From: Leptospira_A soteropolitanensis
GTDB taxonomy: Bacteria; Spirochaetota; Leptospiria; Leptospirales; Leptospiraceae
Length of the DNA: 64,000 nt
NCBI RefSeq assembly: GCF_026151335.1
Contig: NZ_JAMQPP010000010.1
Direction: 5' to 3' (one strand)
In this document: positions 26,249 through 33,294 of the stretch, one piece after another
Position numbering within the stretch: the stretch's first letter is position 1
How the letters are laid out: each line of letters starts with the position of its first letter
Notes under the pieces: generated by a model
What the model was told of the DNA's origin: nothing
What the model saw: only the letters and a program-made list of their open reading frames with translations
The model's database searches: none
Made by a program: the position numbers and the translations under genes

Positions 26249-26618
26249 TGAAATAGCTCGCAAATACAAGGAAAAGAAGGTGGACGAAATAGGCAATTAA
26301 AAATCCAGAAGTTGCCTCAAAAGGGTACTTTAAGACCTGCAAAGCAGTCAATATGCCCAGATTGAGAAAAAAGGAGAGAAATACTGTGAAAACAGGGAAC
26401 CCAGACTCTGCTAATGCAGGTATTTTGCGAGGTAGAAAACGAAGTTGCAAGATTGCCATTTGAATGGCAAAAGACATAGCTCCACCGAAATAAAAAATCA
26501 CACGATACCCATCTTCCACCAAACCTGCAGTTAGTGGAAGACTTAGAATGAATATAAGAAATAAGTAACTGAAATAGTGTAGATGGAACCTTTTGAGATT
26601 GATGGTATTTAGATCCAT
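26238..26618 (-). CDS. AtpI-like four-helix membrane protein
   Basis: A 126-aa protein from the ATG at 26618 with four hydrophobic segments. It is translationally coupled to atpB, with an 11-nt overlap of its TAA region and the GTG of atpB. Its position and topology match AtpI, the accessory protein that heads many atp operons and assists c-ring assembly, but sequence similarity is weak by eye. An in-frame ATG at 26747 would add Pro-rich residues encoded by the repeat element upstream and is rejected. Confidence 0.6.
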   Translation of the reverse strand: MDLNTINLKRFHLHYFSYLFLIFILSLPLTAGLVEDGYRVIFYFGGAMSFAIQMAILQLRFLPRKIPALAESGFPVFTVFLSFFLNLGILTALQVLKYPFEATSGFLIAYFVHLLFLVFASYFSGK

Positions 26619-26692
26619 TGGTTGTAGTTTGGAAGGTGGGGGAATGGGGGCAAGTAGGAATGGGGGTGCGTGGGGGATAGAAAGGTAGAGAT

Positions 26693-26738
26693 CCCCGCCC
26701 GTATCGAACTGGGTGGGGTAATCCACCCGCCACCCAAT
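26693..26738 (+). repeat. Dispersed intergenic repeat, copy 1
   Basis: CCCCGCCC (26693-26700), a 10-nt loop and GGGTGGGG (26711-26718) form an 8-bp hairpin with one G-T pair. It is followed by CCCGCCACCCAAT. The same arrangement occurs at 29134-29175. It is much more GC-rich than its surroundings. The rest of the spacer 26619-26852 holds a G-rich run and nothing else I can name. Confidence 0.6.
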
Positions 26739-26852
26739 GGCTACCATATATCAAATGTTTGTTGGTTTGTGAAGGAAGAATTGCAGGTTTAAAATTTTTA
26801 TTGGAAAGTGTTCGGCTTTTTACATAATCTAAAGGTGAAATCTCACATACCA

Positions 26853-27976
26853 CTACATAGGCGAAAGCCCATATTTCGCATTCAGATAAAAAAACAATTT
26901 CTGAACATCTGTATCTGTAAGATCCGTATTGAAATATAATACTTCAGCAATGTCTGCATCAAGATTACCATTGCCTAAATAAATAGAATTTGGATTTTCT
27001 CCAATTGAATAATCATGCGAGATTGGTACTTGGCCTTTTAAACTACCATTCCAATATTCTCGAGCAGAAGTCATTAACACTTGTACTGAACCTACCACCA
27101 GAAAATCATTTTTTGGAATTGGTAAAGCCGATATGTTAGTGCAACTTTGTCCATTTCGACAGACAAGATATGTAGAAATGGGATGATCTATGGAGATCTC
27201 TCTTCCTTGTCCGCCATGTATATTTAATAAAGTAATTCCACCAGGAATTGTATTTACTAATCTCAAGACAAAAAAACGCTTCCGCTATTATTCACATACA
27301 GCCCAATTCCACCAGATAAATTCATCCGCGATACTGTTGAACTCCTAAACTCCGCGATTGGATAACCATTGACTTGGTTCATTCGAATCACTGGCCTTTG
27401 AGTCGTATTTACTTGCGAAATATGATTCCCATGTCCACTCAGATCTGACCAGGAAGCAATCGGATCTCCATCATTTAATGTTAGTTGGTCTGCCTTAAAC
27501 CACAAACGAAGCGAACCAGAACCCAAAATTCGAGGTGCAACCATTTGAACCGTATATTCATTTGTGCTGCCATCAACACCGGTCACAATATATTTTAAAG
27601 GAGCCGTAAAAGGATTGGAAGTGATGCCACTAATTTGTTCAATCCCATTCACTGTTACAGAAACACCGTTAGTTTTGAAATTAGCAATGTATGAAGATAT
27701 AGAAACTATAGATTCCGATGTGATGACAATTTTGTTTTCTGTTATGATTCCATAAACGCCGAGACTCGGAATCGAATACTCAAGAATCTCTTTTTGAACT
27801 GATGGAACATAGATCTTACCGCAAGTAGGACTGGCATCCGATGTTGCCCATTTTAAAAGCAATGTGTCTATAAACTGTTTTCCGTTCGGATCACATGAAT
27901 TTTCAGTAAACGGGTTTTTACAGGAAAACAATAGAAAAGCGAGACAGAAGCAAAGAGTAAAATGTTGTTTCTGCAT
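26853..27976 (-). pseudogene. LamG-domain lipoprotein interrupted by a -1 shift at an A7/T7 tract
   Basis: Two adjacent frames make one protein. The first (27976-27263, 237 aa) has a lipobox, LLFSCKN, then a cadherin-like/DUF5018-type beta domain (VNGIEQISGIT..NPFTAPLKYIVTG). It continues with the first half of a concanavalin-type LamG domain (LWFKADQLTLNDGDPIASWSDLSG). The second (27266-26853) continues the same domain to its usual end (DADIAEVLYFNTDL..LNAKYG). The break falls at the homopolymer 27270-27276. One extra T on the coding strand would give SVFFVLRLVNT and restore a 370-residue surface lipoprotein. It is either a pseudogene, a phase-variable gene or a base-calling error. Confidence 0.7.
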
Positions 27977-28100
27977 ACAGCAACGGACCTTTGCTTTTTA
28001 TGGTTCATTTAAGAACAAACCTAAATGATGTTAGATCATCGCTAAAATGGCGAGAATGAGTCAAGAATAAATTAGGAAATATATTCCAGGAATTTTAAAA

Positions 28101-28547
28101 TTAATATATATGAGCCCCTAGCCCATCAAGAATTTCCTTCAATTGAACCGCCTGACTTTCTTTAATCCCTGACAGACAAAAAATCTGTTCAGGTATTGCC
28201 TTTGCTTTTTCACGTAAGTGTTTTCCATTTTTAGTAAGGGACACAAACACAACACGTTCATCTTCAGAACTTCTTTTACGTTCTACAAACCCACTTTGTT
28301 CCAATCTCTTTAGTAATGGAGTTAAAGTTCCAGAATCTAACTGCAAACGATCCCCAAGTCCACTCACAGTAATTTTCTCCTCTTCCCAAAGAACTAACAT
28401 AACAAGGTATTGTGGATAGGTAATGCCCACCGCCGAAAGCAGTGGACGGTAGATTTTCATTAACCTATGCATAGAAGAATATAAGGAAAAACAAATTTGG
28501 TTCTTCAAAAGAAGAACCTCGTCTGTAGTATTCTTATGCTTTGACAA
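28101..28547 (-). CDS. MarR/OhrR-type peroxide-sensing regulator
   Basis: A 148-aa winged-helix repressor. The N-terminal KNQICFSLYSSMHRLMKIYRPLL carries the redox Cys (C19) and the Tyr positions typical of OhrR. The wing region follows as TVSGLGDRLQLDSGTLTPLLKRLEQSGFVERKRSSEDER. OhrR senses organic hydroperoxides by oxidation of this Cys. It overlaps the peroxidase gene upstream by 14 nt, so enzyme and regulator are co-transcribed and probably autoregulated through the palindrome at 29046. Confidence 0.85.
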   Translation of the reverse strand: MSKHKNTTDEVLLLKNQICFSLYSSMHRLMKIYRPLLSAVGITYPQYLVMLVLWEEEKITVSGLGDRLQLDSGTLTPLLKRLEQSGFVERKRSSEDERVVFVSLTKNGKHLREKAKAIPEQIFCLSGIKESQAVQLKEILDGLGAHIY

Positions 28548-29019
28548 GTTTTTCTATATCCTTTTCTATATCTTCTGGTTTTGTAATAGGCGCATATCGT
28601 TTCACAACGTTTCCATTTTTATCAATTAAGAATTTTGTAAAATTCCATTTGATATCTAATGAACCGAAGATTCCCGGTGCCTGTTTTTTTAGGTGTAAAT
28701 AAAGTGGATCAGTATTTGGACCATTCACCTCCAATTTAGAAAAAATAGGGAAGGTAGTAGAAAATGTCCTTTCACAAAACAATTTAATTTCTGCATCTGT
28801 TCCCGGTTCTTGTTGTCCGAACTGATTGCATGGAAATGCTAAAATTTCCAAACCCTTTCCTTTCCAACGATCATAAGTTTCTTGAAGACCTTTGTATTGA
28901 GGGGTGAATCCACATTCGCTCGCTGTATTTACGATGAGTAAAACTTTGTCTTTAAATTGCTCCATTGGCACTTCTTCGGCGCCGCGTTTTACTTTGATTT
29001 TATAAAATTCATCTGACAT
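28534..29019 (-). CDS. Glutathione peroxidase family thiol peroxidase
   Basis: A 161-aa peroxidase with the active site NTASECGFTPQY (Cys36, not selenocysteine), the second motif LAFPCNQFGQQEPG with a possible resolving Cys and the catalytic Gln, and the WNFTKFL motif with Trp and Asn. Bacterial Cys-type members use thioredoxin rather than glutathione. It is first in an operon with the OhrR-type regulator, replacing the usual ohr gene in such pairs. Confidence 0.92.
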   Translation of the reverse strand: MSDEFYKIKVKRGAEEVPMEQFKDKVLLIVNTASECGFTPQYKGLQETYDRWKGKGLEILAFPCNQFGQQEPGTDAEIKLFCERTFSTTFPIFSKLEVNGPNTDPLYLHLKKQAPGIFGSLDIKWNFTKFLIDKNGNVVKRYAPITKPEDIEKDIEKLVKA

Positions 29020-29045
29020 TTCTATTCTCCCTAACCAACAATTAG

Positions 29046-29057
29046 ATTGTGCACAAT
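29046..29057. promoter_or_regulatory. Palindromic operator candidate for the OhrR-type regulator
   Basis: The perfect 12-nt palindrome ATTGTGCACAAT lies 26 nt upstream of the peroxidase ATG. AT-rich arms (AACAATTAG and TTAATTTTGTT) extend the symmetry imperfectly on both sides, as in MarR/OhrR boxes. Confidence 0.55.
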
Positions 29058-29133
29058 TTAATTTTGTTCAATCTTTTTTAAAAAATAAGACAGTTTTTTG
29101 GTTAGGGAGAAAAGGCAGAGGGGATTTATATAA

Positions 29134-29175
29134 CCCCGCCCTGATTTGGGTGGGGAACTGAACCCGCCTCCCAAT
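29134..29175 (+). repeat. Dispersed intergenic repeat, copy 2
   Basis: CCCCGCCC (29134-29141), TGATTT, then GGGTGGGG (29148-29155), followed by CCCGCCTCCCAAT. It matches copy 1 at 26693 in the same orientation. It lies in the 325-bp spacer between the divergent peroxidase and amtB genes, which otherwise holds only the palindrome and an AT-rich amtB leader with no clear sigma-54 site. Confidence 0.6.
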
Positions 29176-29344
29176 ACAATCGCCTTACCACAACCCCACA
29201 AAAAACGACCACCACCTCCCTCATTTCCCAATATTTTTTACAAAAAAGTTCCTAGTTTTGCAGAATTGACTAGCTTTCCGAGGGACGGCATTCGTAATGA
29301 TACGAATTTTATTTCTCATTTCAAAAAGTTATTTGGAGCAAACA

Positions 29345-30634
29345 ATGAAAATACAATTGGTCTTAAGGCCTTTGTTGGTATGTATACTCTTCCTTTTGCC
29401 CGGATTTTTGGCGGCAGAAGCGGAATTAACTCCCTCCTCTACCATCGACAAATCCGACACCACATGGATGTTAGTTTCTTCTTCATTTGTGTTTTTTATG
29501 ATCCCAGGCCTTGCTTTGTTCTACGGTGGAATTGTCCGATCCAAAAATGTTCTCTCGACTATGATGCATAGTTTTATTGCGATCATCGTAATGACATTAC
29601 AATGGACAATTGTAGGATATAGTTTTGCTTTTTCTGGTGATAATCCCTATGTAGGTAATTTTGATTTAGCATTTTTAAATGGGATCGATCTGGATTCGGT
29701 AAAAGGAACTATTCCTACGTATGTACATTTTTTATTTCAAGGTATGTTTGCACTTATCACTCCAGCATTAATTTCAGGTGCAATTGCGGAGAGAATCAAA
29801 CTTTCAGCATATATCGTTTTTATCCTCGTATGGTCAACGTTAGTTTATGACCCGGTAGCTCATTGGGTTTGGTCCGATTCAGGTTGGTTACTTCAAATGA
29901 ATGCACTTGACTTTGCTGGAGGAACAGTAGTCCATTTAATCTCGGGGATAGCTGGACTTGCCGCAGCCATTGTGATCGGGAAACGAAAAGGTGATCCTGG
30001 ATTATTAACACATCCGAATAATATGACTTATACGTTACTCGGCTCAGGATTATTGTGGTTTGGATGGTTTGGTTTTAATGCTGGATCGGGTCTTTCTGTC
30101 AATGGACTTGCAGCACGTGCATTTTCTGTAACACTGATTGCGCCAGCAGCGGCCGGAGCCAGTTGGTTACTGATCGAATGGCTACACACCAAAAAAGCAA
30201 CAGCACTAGGAGCAGCATCAGGAATTGTTGCGGGTCTTGTTGTCATTACACCTGCATCAGGTTATGTGGGCATACAAGGCGCCCTTATTATGGGATTTTT
30301 AGTATCACCAATATGTTATATGGCGATTTTACTCAAAGGAAAACTGAACTATGATGACACTCTTGACGCTTTTGGAATTCATGGTGTCGGAGGAGCATTC
30401 GGAGCCATTCTCACGGGCATCTTTGCCTTAGAATTAGCAGAAGGAATGACATTAGGAAACCAAGTAAATGCCCAAGTCATCAGCGTAGTGGCGACAGGAA
30501 TTTATTCTTTTGTAGTTTCGTATATACTAGCACTTATTATCGAAAAAACAATTGGATTTAGAATCGAAGAAGATAAGGAAATCACCGGACTTGACCAAGA
30601 AATTCACGGTGAAAAAGGATATGATATTAGGTAA
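29345..30634 (+). CDS. amtB: Ammonium transporter
   Basis: Amt-family ammonium channel, 429 aa, with 11 membrane helices behind a signal-peptide-like N-terminus (LLVCILFLLPGFLAAEA). Family signatures include GLALFYGGIVRSKNVLSTMMHS, DFAGGTVVHLISGIAGL with the first pore His, and FGIHGVGGAFGAILTGIFA with the second. The start ATG at 29345 follows TTGGAG. An upstream in-frame ATG at 29297 is rejected. The glnK-type gene follows after 5 nt, the usual amtB-glnK pair in reversed order. Confidence 0.95.
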   Translation: MKIQLVLRPLLVCILFLLPGFLAAEAELTPSSTIDKSDTTWMLVSSSFVFFMIPGLALFYGGIVRSKNVLSTMMHSFIAIIVMTLQWTIVGYSFAFSGDNPYVGNFDLAFLNGIDLDSVKGTIPTYVHFLFQGMFALITPALISGAIAERIKLSAYIVFILVWSTLVYDPVAHWVWSDSGWLLQMNALDFAGGTVVHLISGIAGLAAAIVIGKRKGDPGLLTHPNNMTYTLLGSGLLWFGWFGFNAGSGLSVNGLAARAFSVTLIAPAAAGASWLLIEWLHTKKATALGAASGIVAGLVVITPASGYVGIQGALIMGFLVSPICYMAILLKGKLNYDDTLDAFGIHGVGGAFGAILTGIFALELAEGMTLGNQVNAQVISVVATGIYSFVVSYILALIIEKTIGFRIEEDKEITGLDQEIHGEKGYDIR

Positions 30635-30639
30635 ATATT

Positions 30640-30987
30640 ATGAAATTAGTGATCGCAATCATTCAACCACATAAGTTAGAAGAAGTAAAAAACGAACTTA
30701 CTAAAAACGAAATCTATCGTTTGACTGTAAGTGATGTCCAAGGTTATGGCCAACAAAAGGGGAAAACAGAAGTTTTCCGCGGACATGAATACCAAGTAAA
30801 CTTACTCAGAAAAGTAAGATTAGAAATTGCAGTTAATGATGAATTTGTTAAACCCACTGTTGATGCCATTTTGAAAGCTGCAAAAACAGGATCGGAAGGT
30901 AAAATTGGTGATGGAAAAATCTTCGTGATGCCACTTGAAGAAGTAATTCGCATACGAAGTGGAGAACGAGGAAGCAAAGCCATTTAA
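30640..30987 (+). CDS. glnK: PII nitrogen regulatory protein
   Basis: A 115-aa trimeric PII signal protein. The T-loop keeps the uridylylation site Tyr51 in FRGHEYQVNLL. The ATP/2-oxoglutarate-binding GSEGKIGDGKIFVMPLEEVIRIRSGERG is complete. Coupled to amtB, it most likely blocks the channel when nitrogen is plentiful. I chose glnK over glnB from this context. Confidence 0.94.
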   Translation: MKLVIAIIQPHKLEEVKNELTKNEIYRLTVSDVQGYGQQKGKTEVFRGHEYQVNLLRKVRLEIAVNDEFVKPTVDAILKAAKTGSEGKIGDGKIFVMPLEEVIRIRSGERGSKAI

Positions 30988-31002
30988 CAATAGTTTGATG
31001 GC

Positions 31003-31023
31003 CCGAGGGATTTTTTCCCTCGG
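31003..31023. terminator. Terminator between glnK and ilvB (convergent)
   Basis: CCGAGGGA (31003-31010) pairs with TCCCTCGG (31016-31023) around a T5 loop. ATTAAAAT follows. Confidence 0.75.
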
Positions 31024-31033
31024 ATTAAAATCA

Positions 31034-32725
31034 TTAGGTTACAAGTTTTTCCAGAATGTATTCCTGATTAGATTTCCCACCAGGAACAAATGGATATACT
31101 CCCCAACTTGAAGGGATCCTTACTTCAATCAAAGCTGGCCCTTTTTTCTCTAAGACTTTTTCCAATTCGGTGGTTCCCAATTTCCAGTCCCATTCAAAAT
31201 ATCCAATTTCGAATGATTGACACAACATCGAAAAGTCAGGATGGAAATGGAACTTCGAACCAGAGTATAATCTTCCGTAAAATAAGTCTTGTTGTTGTTT
31301 AACAAGCCCCAAATGTTCATTGTTAATTAGTATGATCTTTACATTTAAGTTCTGTTCTTTTAGTGTAGATAACTCTTGTAAGTTCATCATAATCGATCCA
31401 TCACCCGTAAAACAAAACACATGAGAATCCCTATGACTTAAAGCCACTCCAATGGCAGTAGGAAGACCAAATCCCATAGTTCCTTGACCACCTGAGGTGA
31501 TCCAAGACATCGGATTTAGAAACGGGAAATACTGTGCTACCCACATCTGGTGTTGGCCCACATCAGTAAGGACAAAATGTTCGCCACATGGTAAAACCGA
31601 AGCAAAATCCAAAAGAATTGATTTCATTGGATGTTCTTCCGGGATCTCTTTCCATACCTCGATCTGTAACAATGATTCGCTGTTTTGGATCAAAAAATCC
31701 TCTTCTAATAAAAAAGGAATCACTTCAGAAAGATCTTTTTGTAAACTCAAAGTTACTGGTTTATTTTTACCAATTTCACGGGCATCAATATCAATATGAA
31801 TGATTTTCGCTTGGTTACAAAACTTTTGTATGGCTCCCGTCGCACGGTCATCAAAACGAACTCCTATCGCAATTAAGAGATCACAAACACCCAGTGCTTC
31901 ATTTGCGGCAATTGTTCCATGCATGCCCATCATTCCTAAATTCATAGGATCGTCTTTTTCAAAAATCCCAAGCCCCATAAGAGTGGTCACAGCAGGGATC
32001 TGAAAACGAGAAACCAATTCCCTTAAACGCAAATATTCTTTTTTAGCACCACCACCTATATAAAGTAAGGGGAAACGAGAATTTTCTAGTAAGGATTTGA
32101 ATTCTTCTAGAAAAAAATCAAAACTTACAAAAGACAAATGATCTACCTTGCTAATTGGTTCCAAGAAATCCAAATGAAATGGATCGCCCAATCGATTGTT
32201 TTTTTCAGGTAGATTGATTTTTTGTGTTTGTATATCTTTGGGTAAATCAATCCATACTGGGCCTTTTTTCCCTTCATCGCATAACCAAAATGCTTCTTCT
32301 AAAATTCCAATGATTTGATTTGGTTCTTCTACCAAATAAACTTTTTTCACAAGAGAAGAAACAATCTTTGCTGTGGGTAGTTCCTGGAAAGCATCGGTTC
32401 CCATTAATCCTAACGGAACTTGCCCAGAAAAAATAAGTAAGGGAACAGAATCCCTTTGTGCATCGGCAACGGCTGTGATAAGATTGGCAACACCGGGTCC
32501 TGAAGAAACAAATACGGCACTCACCTCCCCTGTGCTCCTGGCCCTACCTTGTGCCATAAATCCTGCACCCTGCTCATGCCGCGCTAATACATGTTCAATA
32601 TTTGACCTCGCCAAACTTTCGTATAATGGAAGTATAGTTCCACCAGGAACCCCAGGAATCCATGTAATCCCCTTTGATTCTAAAAAATCTATGATAAATT
32701 GACTTACGGTGATTTGTTCCGACAT
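31034..32725 (-). CDS. ilvB: Acetolactate synthase catalytic subunit
   Basis: A 563-aa ThDP enzyme forming acetolactate/acetohydroxybutyrate, the first shared step of valine, leucine and isoleucine synthesis. Visible are the ThDP Glu region VLARHEQGAGFMAQG, the SSGPGVANLITAVADA loop, FQELP, the FAD domain, and the ThDP-Mg motif GDGSIMMNLQELSTLKEQNL...INN. The start ATG at 32725 has a strong AAGGAGAG site. No ilvN regulatory subunit is adjacent. A leader with a Val/Leu-rich peptide and overlapping hairpins precedes it. Confidence 0.93.
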   Translation of the reverse strand: MSEQITVSQFIIDFLESKGITWIPGVPGGTILPLYESLARSNIEHVLARHEQGAGFMAQGRARSTGEVSAVFVSSGPGVANLITAVADAQRDSVPLLIFSGQVPLGLMGTDAFQELPTAKIVSSLVKKVYLVEEPNQIIGILEEAFWLCDEGKKGPVWIDLPKDIQTQKINLPEKNNRLGDPFHLDFLEPISKVDHLSFVSFDFFLEEFKSLLENSRFPLLYIGGGAKKEYLRLRELVSRFQIPAVTTLMGLGIFEKDDPMNLGMMGMHGTIAANEALGVCDLLIAIGVRFDDRATGAIQKFCNQAKIIHIDIDAREIGKNKPVTLSLQKDLSEVIPFLLEEDFLIQNSESLLQIEVWKEIPEEHPMKSILLDFASVLPCGEHFVLTDVGQHQMWVAQYFPFLNPMSWITSGGQGTMGFGLPTAIGVALSHRDSHVFCFTGDGSIMMNLQELSTLKEQNLNVKIILINNEHLGLVKQQQDLFYGRLYSGSKFHFHPDFSMLCQSFEIGYFEWDWKLGTTELEKVLEKKGPALIEVRIPSSWGVYPFVPGGKSNQEYILEKLVT

Positions 32726-32743
32726 AAAGACACTCTCCTTAGT

Positions 32744-32811
32744 TCGTTTCCCCGTCGACTCTTAGCTTTCTGTCGACCGAGGAAACGAGGGAGAATTATG
32801 ACAGAAAGCTA
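32744..32811 (-). promoter_or_regulatory. ilvB leader: two overlapping RNA hairpins (attenuator-like)
   Basis: In transcript order there are four arms. A is TAGCTTTCTGTC (32811-32800). B is TCGTTTCC-TCG-GTCGAC (32788-32772). A' is GACAGAAAGCTA (32774-32763), a perfect 12-bp match to A. B' is GTCGAC-GG-GGAAACGA (32759-32744), a 14-bp match to B. B and A' share three bases, so the two stems compete or form a pseudoknot. B' ends a few bases before the ilvB ribosome site. No U-run follows B', so control is more likely at ilvB translation than classical termination. Confidence 0.65.
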
Positions 32812-32927
32812 CGTATGTATGAGAAGACTACGACGACTAGGACGAGAGTAGAGAGGACATAGCTAGACAATCCAAGAACGGGCATGGAATCCATGAATTC
32901 GTTGTTTATGGTTGTCTGAGAAGCCAT
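32796..32927 (-). CDS. Putative ilvB leader peptide (43 aa, Val/Leu-rich)
   Basis: A short open frame from the ATG at 32927. It has 7 Val, 6 Leu and 2 Ile in 43 residues. Residues 24-34 (VLSTLVLVVVV) hold nine Val/Leu out of eleven. Five of these seven Val codons are GTC and the Leu codons there are CTC and CTA, which look uncommon in this AT-rich genome. The stop lies inside arm A of the downstream RNA structure. The layout resembles the leader peptides of enterobacterial ilv operons. Alternatively it could be a small membrane protein, but its place directly before the competing hairpins and ilvB favours a regulatory role. The ribosome site is weak (AAGTG). Confidence 0.6.
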   Translation of the reverse strand: MASQTTINNEFMDSMPVLGLSSYVLSTLVLVVVVFSYIRSFLS

Positions 32928-32931
32928 TACA

Positions 32932-32952
32932 CTTAAAAAGATTTTTTTTAAG
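32932..32952. promoter_or_regulatory. Inverted repeat upstream of the ilvB leader peptide
   Basis: CTTAAAAA (32932-32939) and TTTTTAAG (32945-32952) form a perfect 8-bp inverted repeat with a 5-nt spacer, just upstream of the leader ATG. A possible -35 TTGACG lies directly upstream on the minus strand. It could be an operator or a promoter element; no clear -10 can be fixed. Confidence 0.3.
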
Positions 32953-33065
32953 AGGAGAGCCGTCAAGAATTTATTTAAAGTTGTCTTCTGATTTTCTACA
33001 AAGAGGCCACTACCAAAGGATGGGTTTGTGAGAGGCAAAGTTAAAATCAAAAACGGATTGGTTTT

Positions 33066-33293
33066 TTATTCGTTTTCCTTGGCGCGTTTGATAAGGGAAT
33101 AAAAAGCAAAAATAAAACCTAAAAAGAAACCAACAAGAAGCCACAAGGGCTCTGTCTTCATATAGTCATCAAGATAATATCCTCCGACTACAAAAAGTGC
33201 AATGGAAGATACAAATTCAAAACCAGCACCGGCCATCGCCATAGGCGACTTTTCTGGTTTTTGGGCCGATGGTTTTTCGGGTTCTTTTGTCAT
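33066..33293 (-). CDS. AtpZ/AtpI-type (ATPase gene 1) small membrane protein
   Basis: A 75-aa protein with a Lys/Pro-rich cytoplasmic start and two hydrophobic helices: GFEFVSSIALFVVGGYYLDDYM and PLWLLVGFFLGFIFAFYSLIKRA. The spacing, the GxxLD in the first loop and the FxGxxxGFxxxxxxxxR second helix match the AtpZ family, which assists ATP synthase assembly or Mg2+ supply. Unusually it is about 7 kb from the atp operon, one base after lepB on the same strand. Confidence 0.65.
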   Translation of the reverse strand: MTKEPEKPSAQKPEKSPMAMAGAGFEFVSSIALFVVGGYYLDDYMKTEPLWLLVGFFLGFIFAFYSLIKRAKENE

Positions 33294-33294
33294 C

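Noticed and set aside
26619..26747. Extended N-terminus of the AtpI-like protein
   Set aside because: The added residues are Pro-rich and encoded by the G-rich and repeat-bearing spacer; the ATG at 26618 gives a normal membrane protein start.
29176..29344. Sigma-54 promoter for amtB-glnK
   Set aside because: No GG-N10-GC pair with the expected -24/-12 context was found in the leader.
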